A stretch of 64,000 nt of DNA from Massilibacteroides vaginae (lineage in GTDB: Bacteria > Bacteroidota > Bacteroidia > Bacteroidales > Tannerellaceae): contig NZ_FXDJ01000009.1 of the NCBI RefSeq assembly GCF_900178525.1, positions 310,001 through 374,000 of the forward strand, in the 5' to 3' direction. The notes under the pieces are model-generated. The model did no database searches and was not told the DNA's origin. It was given only the letters and a program-made list of their open reading frames with translations. The translations under genes were made by a program, and so were the position numbers. Positions 24,793 to 32,163 of this stretch are shown here, in pieces; positions within the stretch are counted from its first letter, which is position 1, and each line of letters opens with the position of its first letter.

Positions 24793-25311
24793 TCAATGTA
24801 AATTATCTATTAAATATCCTTTTATTACAAAAATATAAATTAAAGTTGCCTAACAGACACTGCTTAAACTAAACTGTAAAAATAACAAAAGGGATATTGT
24901 CGTCCATTTTTCTAACGGTTCAGATTGGTACGGTCACTGTTAAGATTATGCTTAACTCTAAAGCGAACGCAATGAGCATTCTTTATAGCCAGTTATTCAT
25001 ACATTGTATTTACTAGCAAATTTACTCAAATAAAAATATCACTAGGAATCGTTAAGGTAAAAACCAATAATAACCAAGCGGCGTTCTTTTGCTTCTTTTC
25101 TTTGGTCGCAGATGTGGAAAGAAAAGAAGTTCGCTAAAACAACGAAAGGGATACTGGAATATCCCTTCAAAAACAGATCGCAACCTGTTTGATAAAATGT
25201 GAAGTGAGGACGGTGCGTAGCCTTACATTTTGGCAAAGGGGTTGTACCGCTTAAATGCAAAAAGACTGCCCCGACCATCGGAGGGAGTGTCTTTTTGCGG
25301 CCCGATTTTGG
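24793..25311. other. Gene-free interval holding repeat copy B
   Basis: Apart from the direct repeat (24984-25130), no gene is supported. A 78-codon minus-strand ORF (25042-25278) has no domain, uses part of the repeat as its 5' end and is judged non-coding. The segment lies immediately downstream of the PRTRC operon. Confidence 0.55.
24984..25130. repeat. 147-bp direct repeat, copy B
   Basis: Same orientation and length as 24036-24182, and about 90% identical by eye. The distance between the copies (about 950 bp) contains exactly one gene. A duplication formed during cassette capture, or two copies able to recombine and drop the HD gene, would both give this picture. Confidence 0.88.
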
Positions 25312-26121
25312 CTATCGGGCGACTGGAATAGGCTGTGACCTAAAATCTTTCAGATTGAGAAAAAAACCTCTGTATTCGGTCAATCCATTACGAAATAAAC
25401 CCCATAACAAAGAACTACCCATTTGAGCCAATGACGAATTGATATATAAATCCTGTTTTTCCAATGCTTCAGCTAAACTGCAACTTGGTGTATCGTCTTG
25501 CTGTTCGGACTGCTTTAACAAAGCACCAAATTCATCTGTAACCATTGGCAGATTAGCTACCGTTTCATATATATCGGAATTGGGTTGTTTTATATCTCCA
25601 ATAGTTGATAACAATACTTGTCCTGTATATTGGCTGTTACCATAATCCAACCAGTATTTTGGTTTATGATGATAATATTTTCCGTTATCCAGTGCTTTTA
25701 ATATTTCAGCAATACCAAATCTTGCCTTTACACTATCTACACAGGTAATAAAGATAGTAGCCTGTGCGTTTTCGGGAAGTTTGCCCAAACTGTCCTTTTC
25801 AAACTTCTGCGTTTCGGCTTTCCAATTTGTACCTGAAAAGCGGTTGGCTCGGTTGATTAGAGCAGCAGATTTATACAATCCTACTTCGCATTCTGCAAAA
25901 CGCTGTCTGCCCAAATTAGCTTCCGTAATAACATCATCATCCCAAAGGCGAACGGACAATCCTGCGTGACCTAACGCAATCAAACTATGGTTCATTTCCA
26001 TTAAGGCGGTCAAAACCTTTGAGCCTGTACCACCTGCACCGATAAGGTTTACCGATATAGGATTGGTTGCATTTATTAAACTATTGTCCGTAAAATGGAC
26101 TTTTATTTTTTCGGTATTCAT
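25312..26121 (-). CDS. PRTRC system ThiF-family protein (E1-like adenylyltransferase)
   Basis: A 269-aa Rossmann-fold ThiF/MoeB-type protein. The nucleotide-binding loop is NLIGAGGTGSKVL (residues about 25-37), with the acidic strand LWDDDVITEANLGRQRF (about 59-75) and a Cys in IFITCVDSVKARFG that could be the thiol-transfer residue. By family it would adenylate the C-terminal Gly of a ubiquitin-like partner, here probably the PRTRC-C protein. It overlaps the upstream PRTRC-B gene by 4 bp (ATGA). Last gene of the operon. Confidence 0.9.
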   Translation of the reverse strand: MNTEKIKVHFTDNSLINATNPISVNLIGAGGTGSKVLTALMEMNHSLIALGHAGLSVRLWDDDVITEANLGRQRFAECEVGLYKSAALINRANRFSGTNWKAETQKFEKDSLGKLPENAQATIFITCVDSVKARFGIAEILKALDNGKYYHHKPKYWLDYGNSQYTGQVLLSTIGDIKQPNSDIYETVANLPMVTDEFGALLKQSEQQDDTPSCSLAEALEKQDLYINSSLAQMGSSLLWGLFRNGLTEYRGFFLNLKDFRSQPIPVAR

Positions 26122-26831
26122 CGCAATATGTCTTTTAAGGTTAGATTACTTTTTGTCAATACTTCCATTGGAAAAGCTTCGCCTGTGGCAATTAAATTTT
26201 CCCAAAGGCTTACGCAATTTCCTTTTATCGGGTTATGACCGTGCATTAAATGACTGAAATAACTGTTAAAGAAAAAGCCTTCCCATTTGTTTGTAAATTC
26301 TTCCAATGAAGCGGTTTTCTTTATGCGTACATCTACTGTACCCATACATACATTGCCGTCCTCGTACACATTAAAAAAAGGAGCGTTGTAAAGCTTTGTT
26401 TTTATCGTAGGTCTTCTGCCATTTATTAAAGCGAAAACGGCTAAACCGCTTCGGTTCGCTACCCACAGCATAGGCGGTACATTGGCTTTGCCTTTGGGTA
26501 TTCCCAGACTTTCAATAAAATACATTTCCCTTTGTGTGGCTTTGGTAAACCAAACCACTTTGTTTCCTGTCGGCTCAAAGTATAAAACCTGATTGCTCAA
26601 TACTCCCTGCGGTTTCAATAGCGGTTCTTTTTCCTCTTTGGCGGTCTTCAAAGCCTTTGCCAATTGGTTCGCTTCTTTTACGGTCAAAGGGTGTGCATTA
26701 ATGGGCATACCGTTTTTATCCATATCAAAATGCTCTACATAAGTATCGTTACCCTTTCCAGTAGTCTGATAAAATACCAATGCTGATTTTGGATAGTACA
26801 GCATTCCGAAATCCTGTGTTATATCGTTCAT
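26118..26831 (-). CDS. PRTRC system protein B (prokaryotic E2-like family)
   Basis: A 237-aa protein with the PRTRC-B/Prok-E2 type core PPMLWVANRSGLAVFALING, RRPTIKTKLYNAPFFNVYED and GNVCMGT, with Cys162 in the position expected for an E2-like catalytic Cys. The later HLMHGHN may contribute a His. It is encoded directly before the E1-like ThiF gene and after the ubiquitin-like PRTRC-C gene and the 384-aa protein. The E2 relationship follows published family classification; activity is not shown by sequence alone. Confidence 0.85.
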   Translation of the reverse strand: MNDITQDFGMLYYPKSALVFYQTTGKGNDTYVEHFDMDKNGMPINAHPLTVKEANQLAKALKTAKEEKEPLLKPQGVLSNQVLYFEPTGNKVVWFTKATQREMYFIESLGIPKGKANVPPMLWVANRSGLAVFALINGRRPTIKTKLYNAPFFNVYEDGNVCMGTVDVRIKKTASLEEFTNKWEGFFFNSYFSHLMHGHNPIKGNCVSLWENLIATGEAFPMEVLTKSNLTLKDILR

Positions 26832-26841
26832 AGTTTTGTTT

Positions 26842-27996
26842 TTAAAAATTATTTAAAATGTAGGTCAGTTCGTTTATCATCGGTAACAAACGGTTTTCAA
26901 ACTCCAATGTATTGGCGGTTATATCGCTTCCGTCAAACCGTTTGATAATAATCGGTTCTTCCATCTGTCCGTATTCCTGTAATTCGTTATTTACAGATTC
27001 TACTACATTATCCATTAGCCACCCTGTACCATCTGCACAGAAGGAAACATATTTCTCCATAGATATAATGTTTTCCATATCTTCTTCGTTGGCTTCGCCA
27101 TTTGGTCGGGCATTGCGGAAGACGGTTGCATTGGGGTACTGCTCATAAATTGCATAGGCTTCCTGTGCTACTTTATAGCAATCAGCATCAATCTTATCTT
27201 TTGGTTTAAAGCGGTTTAAACGGTCTTTAAAGAGCCTTAAATTGGCTTCGTTATATATCTTCTGTTCCATACGGTCGCCAATCCATTCCGCTTGTGCAAA
27301 TTCACTAAGATAGGTTTCTGTGTCTTCTCCATAATCGTCCTCTGTTACCCAATCTTTATGCATCTCATACATCCAGTACAGATAACTGCTTTCCTGTCTG
27401 TAATAGGGAATGTCGGCAATGTGGTACAGATAACTACAAACCGATATAAGCAGTTGAGCGGTATGTTTTCGCTTTGGGTCTTTCAACCAACGAAATAAGG
27501 GTACTACAGGAATATAATACAGCGTTGCACCTGTATTATATCTTTCCTCACTTGTAAAAAACACTTTCTTACTATCCTGTATCAGTTTGATTTCTTCCCA
27601 ATCGCTTACTTTAAGTTTTAACTGTTCTTCTATATCTTTTAAAGCCAATGCGATATTGTACGGATATCCTAAAGCCTGCGTTGGTTTCGGAATGATACCG
27701 TAATGCTCTGCTAATTGAGAAAGGGAACGATAAAAATCCCTTTCCATTTTGATATTATCCCTGCAAGCCTGTACAGTTTCCGTTTCTTCCAGTCTTGGGA
27801 GAAACGAAGTTCTTAGAAAACCATTGGCAACATAGTTACTGGTACAGACTTTTGTTTGTCCTTTTGGATTTCGTTTGCGTCTTTCGGTCGTTGCATCCAG
27901 TTTGCGAACTCGCTCAACTGACGATGTAATTGCTTTTGCTTGGGTTCTTGGGGCATTTGGAATGTTCCCGATACGGTATGTCGTTGCATAAGTCAT
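26842..27996 (-). CDS. Conserved PRTRC-operon protein of unknown function
   Basis: A 384-aa soluble protein between PRTRC-C and PRTRC-B. The basic N-terminus (RVRKLDATTERRKRNPKGQT) is followed by a long alpha-helical, Tyr-rich region (ISVCSYLYHIADIPYYRQES, YWMYEMHKDWVTEDDYGEDT) and an acidic C-terminal half. No catalytic motif, signal peptide or membrane segment is visible. Operon spacing (10 bp to PRTRC-B, 17 bp from PRTRC-C) makes it a genuine component. It might be the PRTRC-F-type member, but this cannot be decided here. Confidence 0.7.
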   Translation of the reverse strand: MTYATTYRIGNIPNAPRTQAKAITSSVERVRKLDATTERRKRNPKGQTKVCTSNYVANGFLRTSFLPRLEETETVQACRDNIKMERDFYRSLSQLAEHYGIIPKPTQALGYPYNIALALKDIEEQLKLKVSDWEEIKLIQDSKKVFFTSEERYNTGATLYYIPVVPLFRWLKDPKRKHTAQLLISVCSYLYHIADIPYYRQESSYLYWMYEMHKDWVTEDDYGEDTETYLSEFAQAEWIGDRMEQKIYNEANLRLFKDRLNRFKPKDKIDADCYKVAQEAYAIYEQYPNATVFRNARPNGEANEEDMENIISMEKYVSFCADGTGWLMDNVVESVNNELQEYGQMEEPIIIKRFDGSDITANTLEFENRLLPMINELTYILNNF

Positions 27997-28013
27997 TGTT
28001 TTACTGTTTTGGT

Positions 28014-28232
28014 TTAACCTTTTGTTCCCATAGCACTTTCAAAGCGGTACTGTACGGTATCGTCTTTGATTTGTGGTGCTGATACTTTTGCGGTGGTCAG
28101 AATGGGGTATGTATTGGAATAAAAATTCATTACTGCCTGTACACTCCATTGCGGTTCGGGGTCGTTCAGTTTAATTTCCTGCCCCTTGTTATTTAATATG
28201 AAAACTCGTTGTAATTGCGTTGCTAATAACAT
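28014..28232 (-). CDS. PRTRC system protein C (ubiquitin-like)
   Basis: A 72-aa protein of the PRTRC-C/Prok_Ub type. It begins MLLATQLQRVFILNNKGQE, has the middle block EPQWSVQAVMNFYSNTYPIL and ends SAMGTKG, with a free C-terminal Gly, as needed for activation by an E1-like enzyme. The ATG at 28232 matches the family N-terminus; an in-frame GTG at 28256 would add eight residues. It is the likely substrate of the ThiF-like protein encoded downstream. Confidence 0.85.
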   Translation of the reverse strand: MLLATQLQRVFILNNKGQEIKLNDPEPQWSVQAVMNFYSNTYPILTTAKVSAPQIKDDTVQYRFESAMGTKG

Positions 28233-28258
28233 AACATTTAATTTTTTGGTTAACACTT

Positions 28259-28861
28259 TTATTCTTCTTCACCTGCTTCATCAATGGGGTAATCCTCTGT
28301 AACTACAGTCGATTGTATCGGTTCGGGTGTTGTTTCTTCTGTTGCACCGAAAAGGCTCGGTGTGGCAAATTTGTCCGATAGTGAAGTTTTGCGTTTGCGT
28401 ATGGCATCGGCATAGTCGGGAAAATCGGCAGGGTTCGGCACTTTCATCCACGCTTCACGGAATTTGCCCTCTTTTTCCAATTCGTCAGCCTTTGCCATAG
28501 CTTCTTTATACTTCTTGTCCCTGGCTTCTTTTTCTTTCTTCTCCTTATCGGCTTTTTCCTTTTCCATTGCCGATTGCTTTTTGACTTCCTCCATTTGTTT
28601 TAGAAACTTTTCCATATCTACCATCATGCCCGAAACGGTTTGTACTGGTGCGGTTATCTGCTCAAAAAATCCCTCGTCAAACTCCTGTGCGGTAGCATTG
28701 AATGTAAGGGGTGGAATAAGGTTTTTGGCGTTATCTCCGCACTCATCATTGTTAAGCATAACCGATACTATTAGCTTGGTTTCTGTTCCCTTTGAAATGT
28801 TCAGTTGCAATACTCCTGTAAAGTCCAACTGCTGTATCTGATTGAAAAAATTTGTATTCAT
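28259..28861 (-). CDS. PRTRC system protein E
   Basis: A 200-aa protein. The N-terminal domain (residues 1-75: FFNQIQQLDFTGVLQLNISK, then LIPPLTFNATAQEFDEGFF) is characteristic of PRTRC-E. It continues into a highly charged coiled-coil stretch (KEKADKEKKEKEARDKKYKE, about 103-135) and an acidic tail (DYPIDEAGEEE). No enzymatic motif is seen. It may be a structural or scaffold part of the system. Lies 4 bp after the small ORF before it. Confidence 0.87.
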   Translation of the reverse strand: MNTNFFNQIQQLDFTGVLQLNISKGTETKLIVSVMLNNDECGDNAKNLIPPLTFNATAQEFDEGFFEQITAPVQTVSGMMVDMEKFLKQMEEVKKQSAMEKEKADKEKKEKEARDKKYKEAMAKADELEKEGKFREAWMKVPNPADFPDYADAIRKRKTSLSDKFATPSLFGATEETTPEPIQSTVVTEDYPIDEAGEEE

Positions 28862-28865
28862 CGTT

Positions 28866-29069
28866 CTAATTTTTTTGTTTGTCCTCTAATCGTTTTTTCT
28901 TTGCTGTCAGTTTATTGTACATATCTGTCCAATAAGCGTTCTGTCTTTTGTCGAACTCGGAGAAACTTTCGTCCTCGTGTCTGTAACCAGTGTACCGTTT
29001 GCTAATCTTTATGGCTTCATCAAGGTCAGTGACTTCGATAGAGCATCCGTTCAAATCCGTTACTTTCAT
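28866..29069 (-). CDS. Small conserved-looking PRTRC-operon protein
   Basis: A 67-aa protein beginning MKVTDLNGCSIEVTDLDEAI, with an aromatic/charged middle (YTGYRHEDESFSEFDKRQ) and a basic end (KKKRLEDKQKN). The ATG at 29069 is preferred because the longer in-frame start at 29177 would lie inside the DUF932 gene. It is preceded by a hairpin that could attenuate transcription. No known domain. Confidence 0.62.
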   Translation of the reverse strand: MKVTDLNGCSIEVTDLDEAIKISKRYTGYRHEDESFSEFDKRQNAYWTDMYNKLTAKKKRLEDKQKN

Positions 29070-29082
29070 GTTTAATAATATA

Positions 29083-29112
29083 AGGCTACCACCGTTTGCA
29101 AGGCGGTAGCCT
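29083..29112 (-). terminator. Hairpin between DUF932 gene and PRTRC-E cluster
   Basis: On the minus strand AGGCTACCGCC pairs with GGTGGTAGCCT over an 8-base loop, then TTATATTATT. The T-run is imperfect, so partial termination or attenuation is more likely than a full stop. Confidence 0.55.
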
Positions 29113-29121
29113 GTGGTGTAA

Positions 29122-30195
29122 TTAATTAAGTTGAAAAACCTCTTCACCGACTTTCTGAAAAGAGGTACACAGTTCAAATGCTTTCTGTGATTTGAGTTGA
29201 GCAGTACCGCCCATTACAATACTCTGTAACTTGGCTTCGTTGTCTTTGTAGCTTCTTACGTTCTGATAGTAGCCTGTTACTGCATTATATGCCCCGAACA
29301 ATGTGCCTTTGGTGGTGTCCATTTGTTGGGTATCGCTTACCATTGCATAAGCAAAAGCATCTTCAACCACGTTTTTGAATACGGTGGAAACTTCATCTTC
29401 CGCACCTTTTTTCAGTAATTCCAATGTTTCCTTATTCGGACAAAGTGCCAGTTGGATTAGCTTTTTAACCTCTTGGTCTGATACTTTGACTTTCGTCCAC
29501 TCATTGAAAATACCCTCTAACTGGTCGCTAAACTGGTTAGCCAATCCCATAACTTTATGAGCATTGTCCAAACGTTGTTTTGCTCCTGCGGTGTGCTTGA
29601 TGCGTACCACATTGCTCATATTACGCAAAGAAGCGTTTAAGGTATTTTGGCAAACGATACGGATAGGTGTAAAAGCGGCTGTAATACTTCCGCTACCGTC
29701 GTGCGAAGTTGTTAGGAAGATGTATTTTTCTGTCACATCATCGCCATTGCCCACACGGATATAACTCGGCAATTTGGCTGTAATAAAAATGCGTTCCCCA
29801 TTACCTAAAGCTCCTGCGGTTTCGTATAAAATACCGTCTGTACCGCCTACAATACTGTCAAAGAATGAAAAAGCATCCCTGTTTTGTACGATATGGTAGT
29901 CTTTACCCACCACACCCAATACGGCATTGTTATCGGTGCGTATGTTGGCGAAATAGTTATGTACTTCCAGTTCGCTACTGCCTATCTCTATGCCGTTAGT
30001 GGTTTCGATAATACCCGAACCTTTGGTAAAGAGTGGAGATTTTACCACTTCATAATCTAACCCTGCGTGTCTGATAGCCTGCTCGCTTGTCGGATAATCC
30101 TGTACGATTTGCCCCAAACCGTGCCACGCTTTTTCCTTTACACTAAAGAATGAGTAACGTCCTGTCTTGCTGTTGAAATTGATATTATGTGCCAT
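29122..30195 (-). CDS. DUF932 (phage/plasmid-like) protein
   Basis: A 357-aa protein beginning MAHNINFNSKTGRYSFFSVK and containing KAWHGLGQIVQDYPTSEQAI, the hallmark of the DUF932/LGT-TIGR03299 family found on phages, plasmids and ICEs. Further blocks are LGVVGKDYHIVQNRDAFSFF and RIVCQNTLNASLR. The biochemical function is not established; association with single-strand binding proteins and PRTRC genes suggests a role in element DNA maintenance. It lies 45 bp downstream of ssb. Confidence 0.9.
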   Translation of the reverse strand: MAHNINFNSKTGRYSFFSVKEKAWHGLGQIVQDYPTSEQAIRHAGLDYEVVKSPLFTKGSGIIETTNGIEIGSSELEVHNYFANIRTDNNAVLGVVGKDYHIVQNRDAFSFFDSIVGGTDGILYETAGALGNGERIFITAKLPSYIRVGNGDDVTEKYIFLTTSHDGSGSITAAFTPIRIVCQNTLNASLRNMSNVVRIKHTAGAKQRLDNAHKVMGLANQFSDQLEGIFNEWTKVKVSDQEVKKLIQLALCPNKETLELLKKGAEDEVSTVFKNVVEDAFAYAMVSDTQQMDTTKGTLFGAYNAVTGYYQNVRSYKDNEAKLQSIVMGGTAQLKSQKAFELCTSFQKVGEEVFQLN

Positions 30196-30240
30196 GATAT
30201 TGAAATTTTAAAAGTTTGAAAAATGAATATTTGATTGTTG

Positions 30241-30630
30241 TTAAAATGGTAGGTCGTCTTTGGTCTGCTCCGCTGTAACCTTACCTTTGTTATTATTAGT
30301 AGCCTGTACGGTTTCTGTTTTCCTGCTACCTCCGTGCAGTTTGATTTGTGAGGTATGAAAATTCAGTCCTGCTTTTGGCTCTCCGTCATTTCCTGTCCAC
30401 GCTCTTGTACTTACTCTGCCTGTTAGTTCTACCAGTGTGCCTTTTGTGAGTAGTCTGGCTACGTTGGGAGTTATCCAGTACGAGCAGTCGAAATAGGTGG
30501 TTTGCTCTATGCGTTCGCCCTGCTTGTTTTTGTAGCTGTCGTTTGTTGCTACTGAAAAGTTTACTACTTGTTTGTCCTGTGACGTTGTGCGTACTTCCGC
30601 ATCCCTTGTCAATCTTCCTGTGATGTTCAT
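30241..30630 (-). CDS. ssb: Single-stranded DNA-binding protein of the ICE
   Basis: A 129-aa OB-fold SSB. It begins MNITGRLTRDAEVRTTSQDK, with WITPNVARLLTKGTLVELTG in the core and an acidic tip DDLPF that normally recruits replication and repair partners. It would coat the transferred strand in donor and recipient. First gene of the leftward PRTRC/DUF932 cluster. Confidence 0.93.
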   Translation of the reverse strand: MNITGRLTRDAEVRTTSQDKQVVNFSVATNDSYKNKQGERIEQTTYFDCSYWITPNVARLLTKGTLVELTGRVSTRAWTGNDGEPKAGLNFHTSQIKLHGGSRKTETVQATNNNKGKVTAEQTKDDLPF

Positions 30631-30830
30631 GATTTTCGATTTTTACGTTGTTAAATTCCTGTTTGATTTTTTTTGATTTGATTTATTCGGCAATGAGAGG
30701 AGGTGCTTGTTTTCGTTTCACTTTTTCCATTTCCAATGCTGATATTTTTCATTTCTGACATTTTTTTTATTCGTGTAAAGAGCCGGAGTATGCTTTGTTT
30801 CGTTTCACGAGCATAAAAGGTTAGTGTTTA

Positions 30831-30915
30831 GCAGCAGCAAGGTTTTGTCAAAAAAATACGACCCGTATGGGTGGAGATTATTTTGCAAACCCGGAGGGCA
30901 TGATCTTGCTGTTGC
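30831..30915 (+). ncRNA. Possible small structured RNA element
   Basis: An 11-bp closing stem (GCAGCAGCAAG/CTTGCTGTTGC) brackets a short inner hairpin (ACCCGTATGGGT, 30860-30871) and a purine-rich side. No promoter or terminator pair was identified, and either strand could be transcribed. Confidence 0.35.
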
Positions 30916-30947
30916 GTTAAGAACACTGAAATACCTTTGCTCTTGAA

Positions 30948-31031
30948 ATGGGACAAAAACAGCATACCGGTTCTTGGATAAAAAATAATGTGGAAGCCAT
31001 TGGAAAAGGCATTGAGCAAATGGCTGATTAG
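30948..31031 (+). CDS. Possible 27-aa peptide (low confidence)
   Basis: A frame MGQKQHTGSWIKNNVEAIGK ending in GIEQMAD. It looks protein-like (amphipathic helix, normal codon use) and stays open for about 21 more codons after the TAG before the next stop. It may be a real micro-ORF, the 5' end of a decayed gene, or chance. Confidence 0.3.
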   Translation: MGQKQHTGSWIKNNVEAIGKGIEQMAD

Positions 31032-31233
31032 ATTAGAATACAGGCATCACCTGCACGAATTTTAAACTGTTTTCTTAAAACTCGTGGCTCCTAAGAGTCA
31101 CTTAAAAGAGAGATGGAAAAACAATGTTTTGGAAGTAGACAGGCATTTTGGAATTTGTCTTTTTCAAGAATATCCAGTGAAGCTCTTTTATGGTAGGATA
31201 TGGGGAGGGTAAATGTGCTTTACGGATTTGTAG

Positions 31234-31266
31234 AGGAAAAAAAACCGAGGTTTATCGACCTCGGCT
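31234..31266 (-). terminator. Rho-independent terminator after the DUF4238 gene
   Basis: On the minus strand CCGAGGT (loop CGATAA) ACCTCGG is followed by eight T residues. It ends the DUF4238/HEYYH operon. Confidence 0.92.
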
Positions 31267-31285
31267 CAGTTATAATAGGTAATGT

Positions 31286-32161
31286 TTACACAAACTTGAA
31301 AATGTGTTCATGAATAAGATTTGTTTGCCCTACACTATGTAAATTTTGGTACGCATAAATAATAGCAGCAAGATGGTCTTTATTACAGCAGACGACATAC
31401 TTTTTTGCCTGATGAAACATTGCTAAATCTTTATTTACATAAAAAGCTATACTGTTGACCTTCTTGTTACCCGAGTCACTGCAAATGAAAGTTTCTTTAT
31501 TACCTAGAGGTAAAATGAAGTTCCCAAAATCTTCTATATCGGAACGTTTGCTTTCAATAATTGGTGAATCTCCTAGGATAGATGTAATTATCTCATTTGA
31601 ATCAATATAGCTGTTCTGATGTAATTTTGATAATTTATCTTCTGCTATTTCATAATTATTATAGAATGGTAAGAACGGAAAGATTAGTCGTTTTGTACGG
31701 TTGAAAATTTCAGAATTGAGTAGATGCTCGATAGCCTCCGTATTTTGAGAGCCATCATCATTTATGGCCTTTATCGAGATCGGTAATTTATCGTATGTAT
31801 ACTGTCTATCTTTATCATAGAACAGTTCATCATTAACGGGTAATCGCCATTTTAATGAAGAAACCATTACAAGTAAAGAAGTAAGCCCTTCTTCAGTGAT
31901 ATTTTTAGTCGCAATTATTTCTGTCAGATCACGGGAAAATTTTTCGTCAAGTTCAGCATACAACTTTTCAAGATTATCGTTTGCTGTTCCGCCAAAATCA
32001 AGGATATTCCTATTCATCTCAAAGAATATAGATTTGGGGCTTCTCTTTTCCTTTGCAAAGGTTTTTTTTTCTTTATCATACAGATAAAGCATATTGTCCG
32101 AATCAGCAAATTTCTTGATAAGGAACTGCGGAATATAATGATGACGTCTTGAAATACCCAT
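31286..32161 (-). CDS. DUF4238 protein
   Basis: A 291-aa soluble protein beginning MGISRRHHYIPQFLIKKFAD, the defining DUF4238 N-terminus (RxHHYxPxFxL). KRSPKSIFFEMNRNILDF and a C-terminal part with AMFHQAKKYVVCCNKDH follow. The biochemical role is not established; the HH-rich motif would suit metal binding. It starts 2 bp after the stop of the HEYYH-protein gene, so the two form a tight bicistron at the end of the ICE, a usual place for cargo. Confidence 0.8.
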   Translation of the reverse strand: MGISRRHHYIPQFLIKKFADSDNMLYLYDKEKKTFAKEKRSPKSIFFEMNRNILDFGGTANDNLEKLYAELDEKFSRDLTEIIATKNITEEGLTSLLVMVSSLKWRLPVNDELFYDKDRQYTYDKLPISIKAINDDGSQNTEAIEHLLNSEIFNRTKRLIFPFLPFYNNYEIAEDKLSKLHQNSYIDSNEIITSILGDSPIIESKRSDIEDFGNFILPLGNKETFICSDSGNKKVNSIAFYVNKDLAMFHQAKKYVVCCNKDHLAAIIYAYQNLHSVGQTNLIHEHIFKFV

Positions 32162-32163
32162 AT

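Larger units (their letters stand above)
30631..31285. other. Gene-free interval with an RNA-like stem and a mini-ORF
   Basis: Upstream of ssb and downstream of the DUF4238 gene. It holds a stem GCAGCAGCAAG (30831-30841) with CTTGCTGTTGC (30905-30915), fully paired if one GU is allowed, enclosing ACCCGTATGGGT. It also holds a 27-codon rightward ORF and a terminator at its right end. A minus-strand ORF at 30828-31019 is Cys-rich low-quality sequence and is rejected. Confidence 0.5.

Noticed and set aside
24036-25130. Insertion sequence or composite transposon around the HD gene
   Set aside because: The flanking repeats are direct, contain no transposase and lack terminal inverted repeats.
25042-25278. 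Minus-strand 78-codon ORF next to the PRTRC operon
   Set aside because: No domain; its first part is the 147-bp direct repeat, which does not keep an ORF in copy A. Treated as a by-product of the repeat.
30828-31019. Minus-strand 63-codon ORF in the ssb upstream gap
   Set aside because: Product ends in KPCCC and overlaps an RNA-like stem; composition not protein-like.
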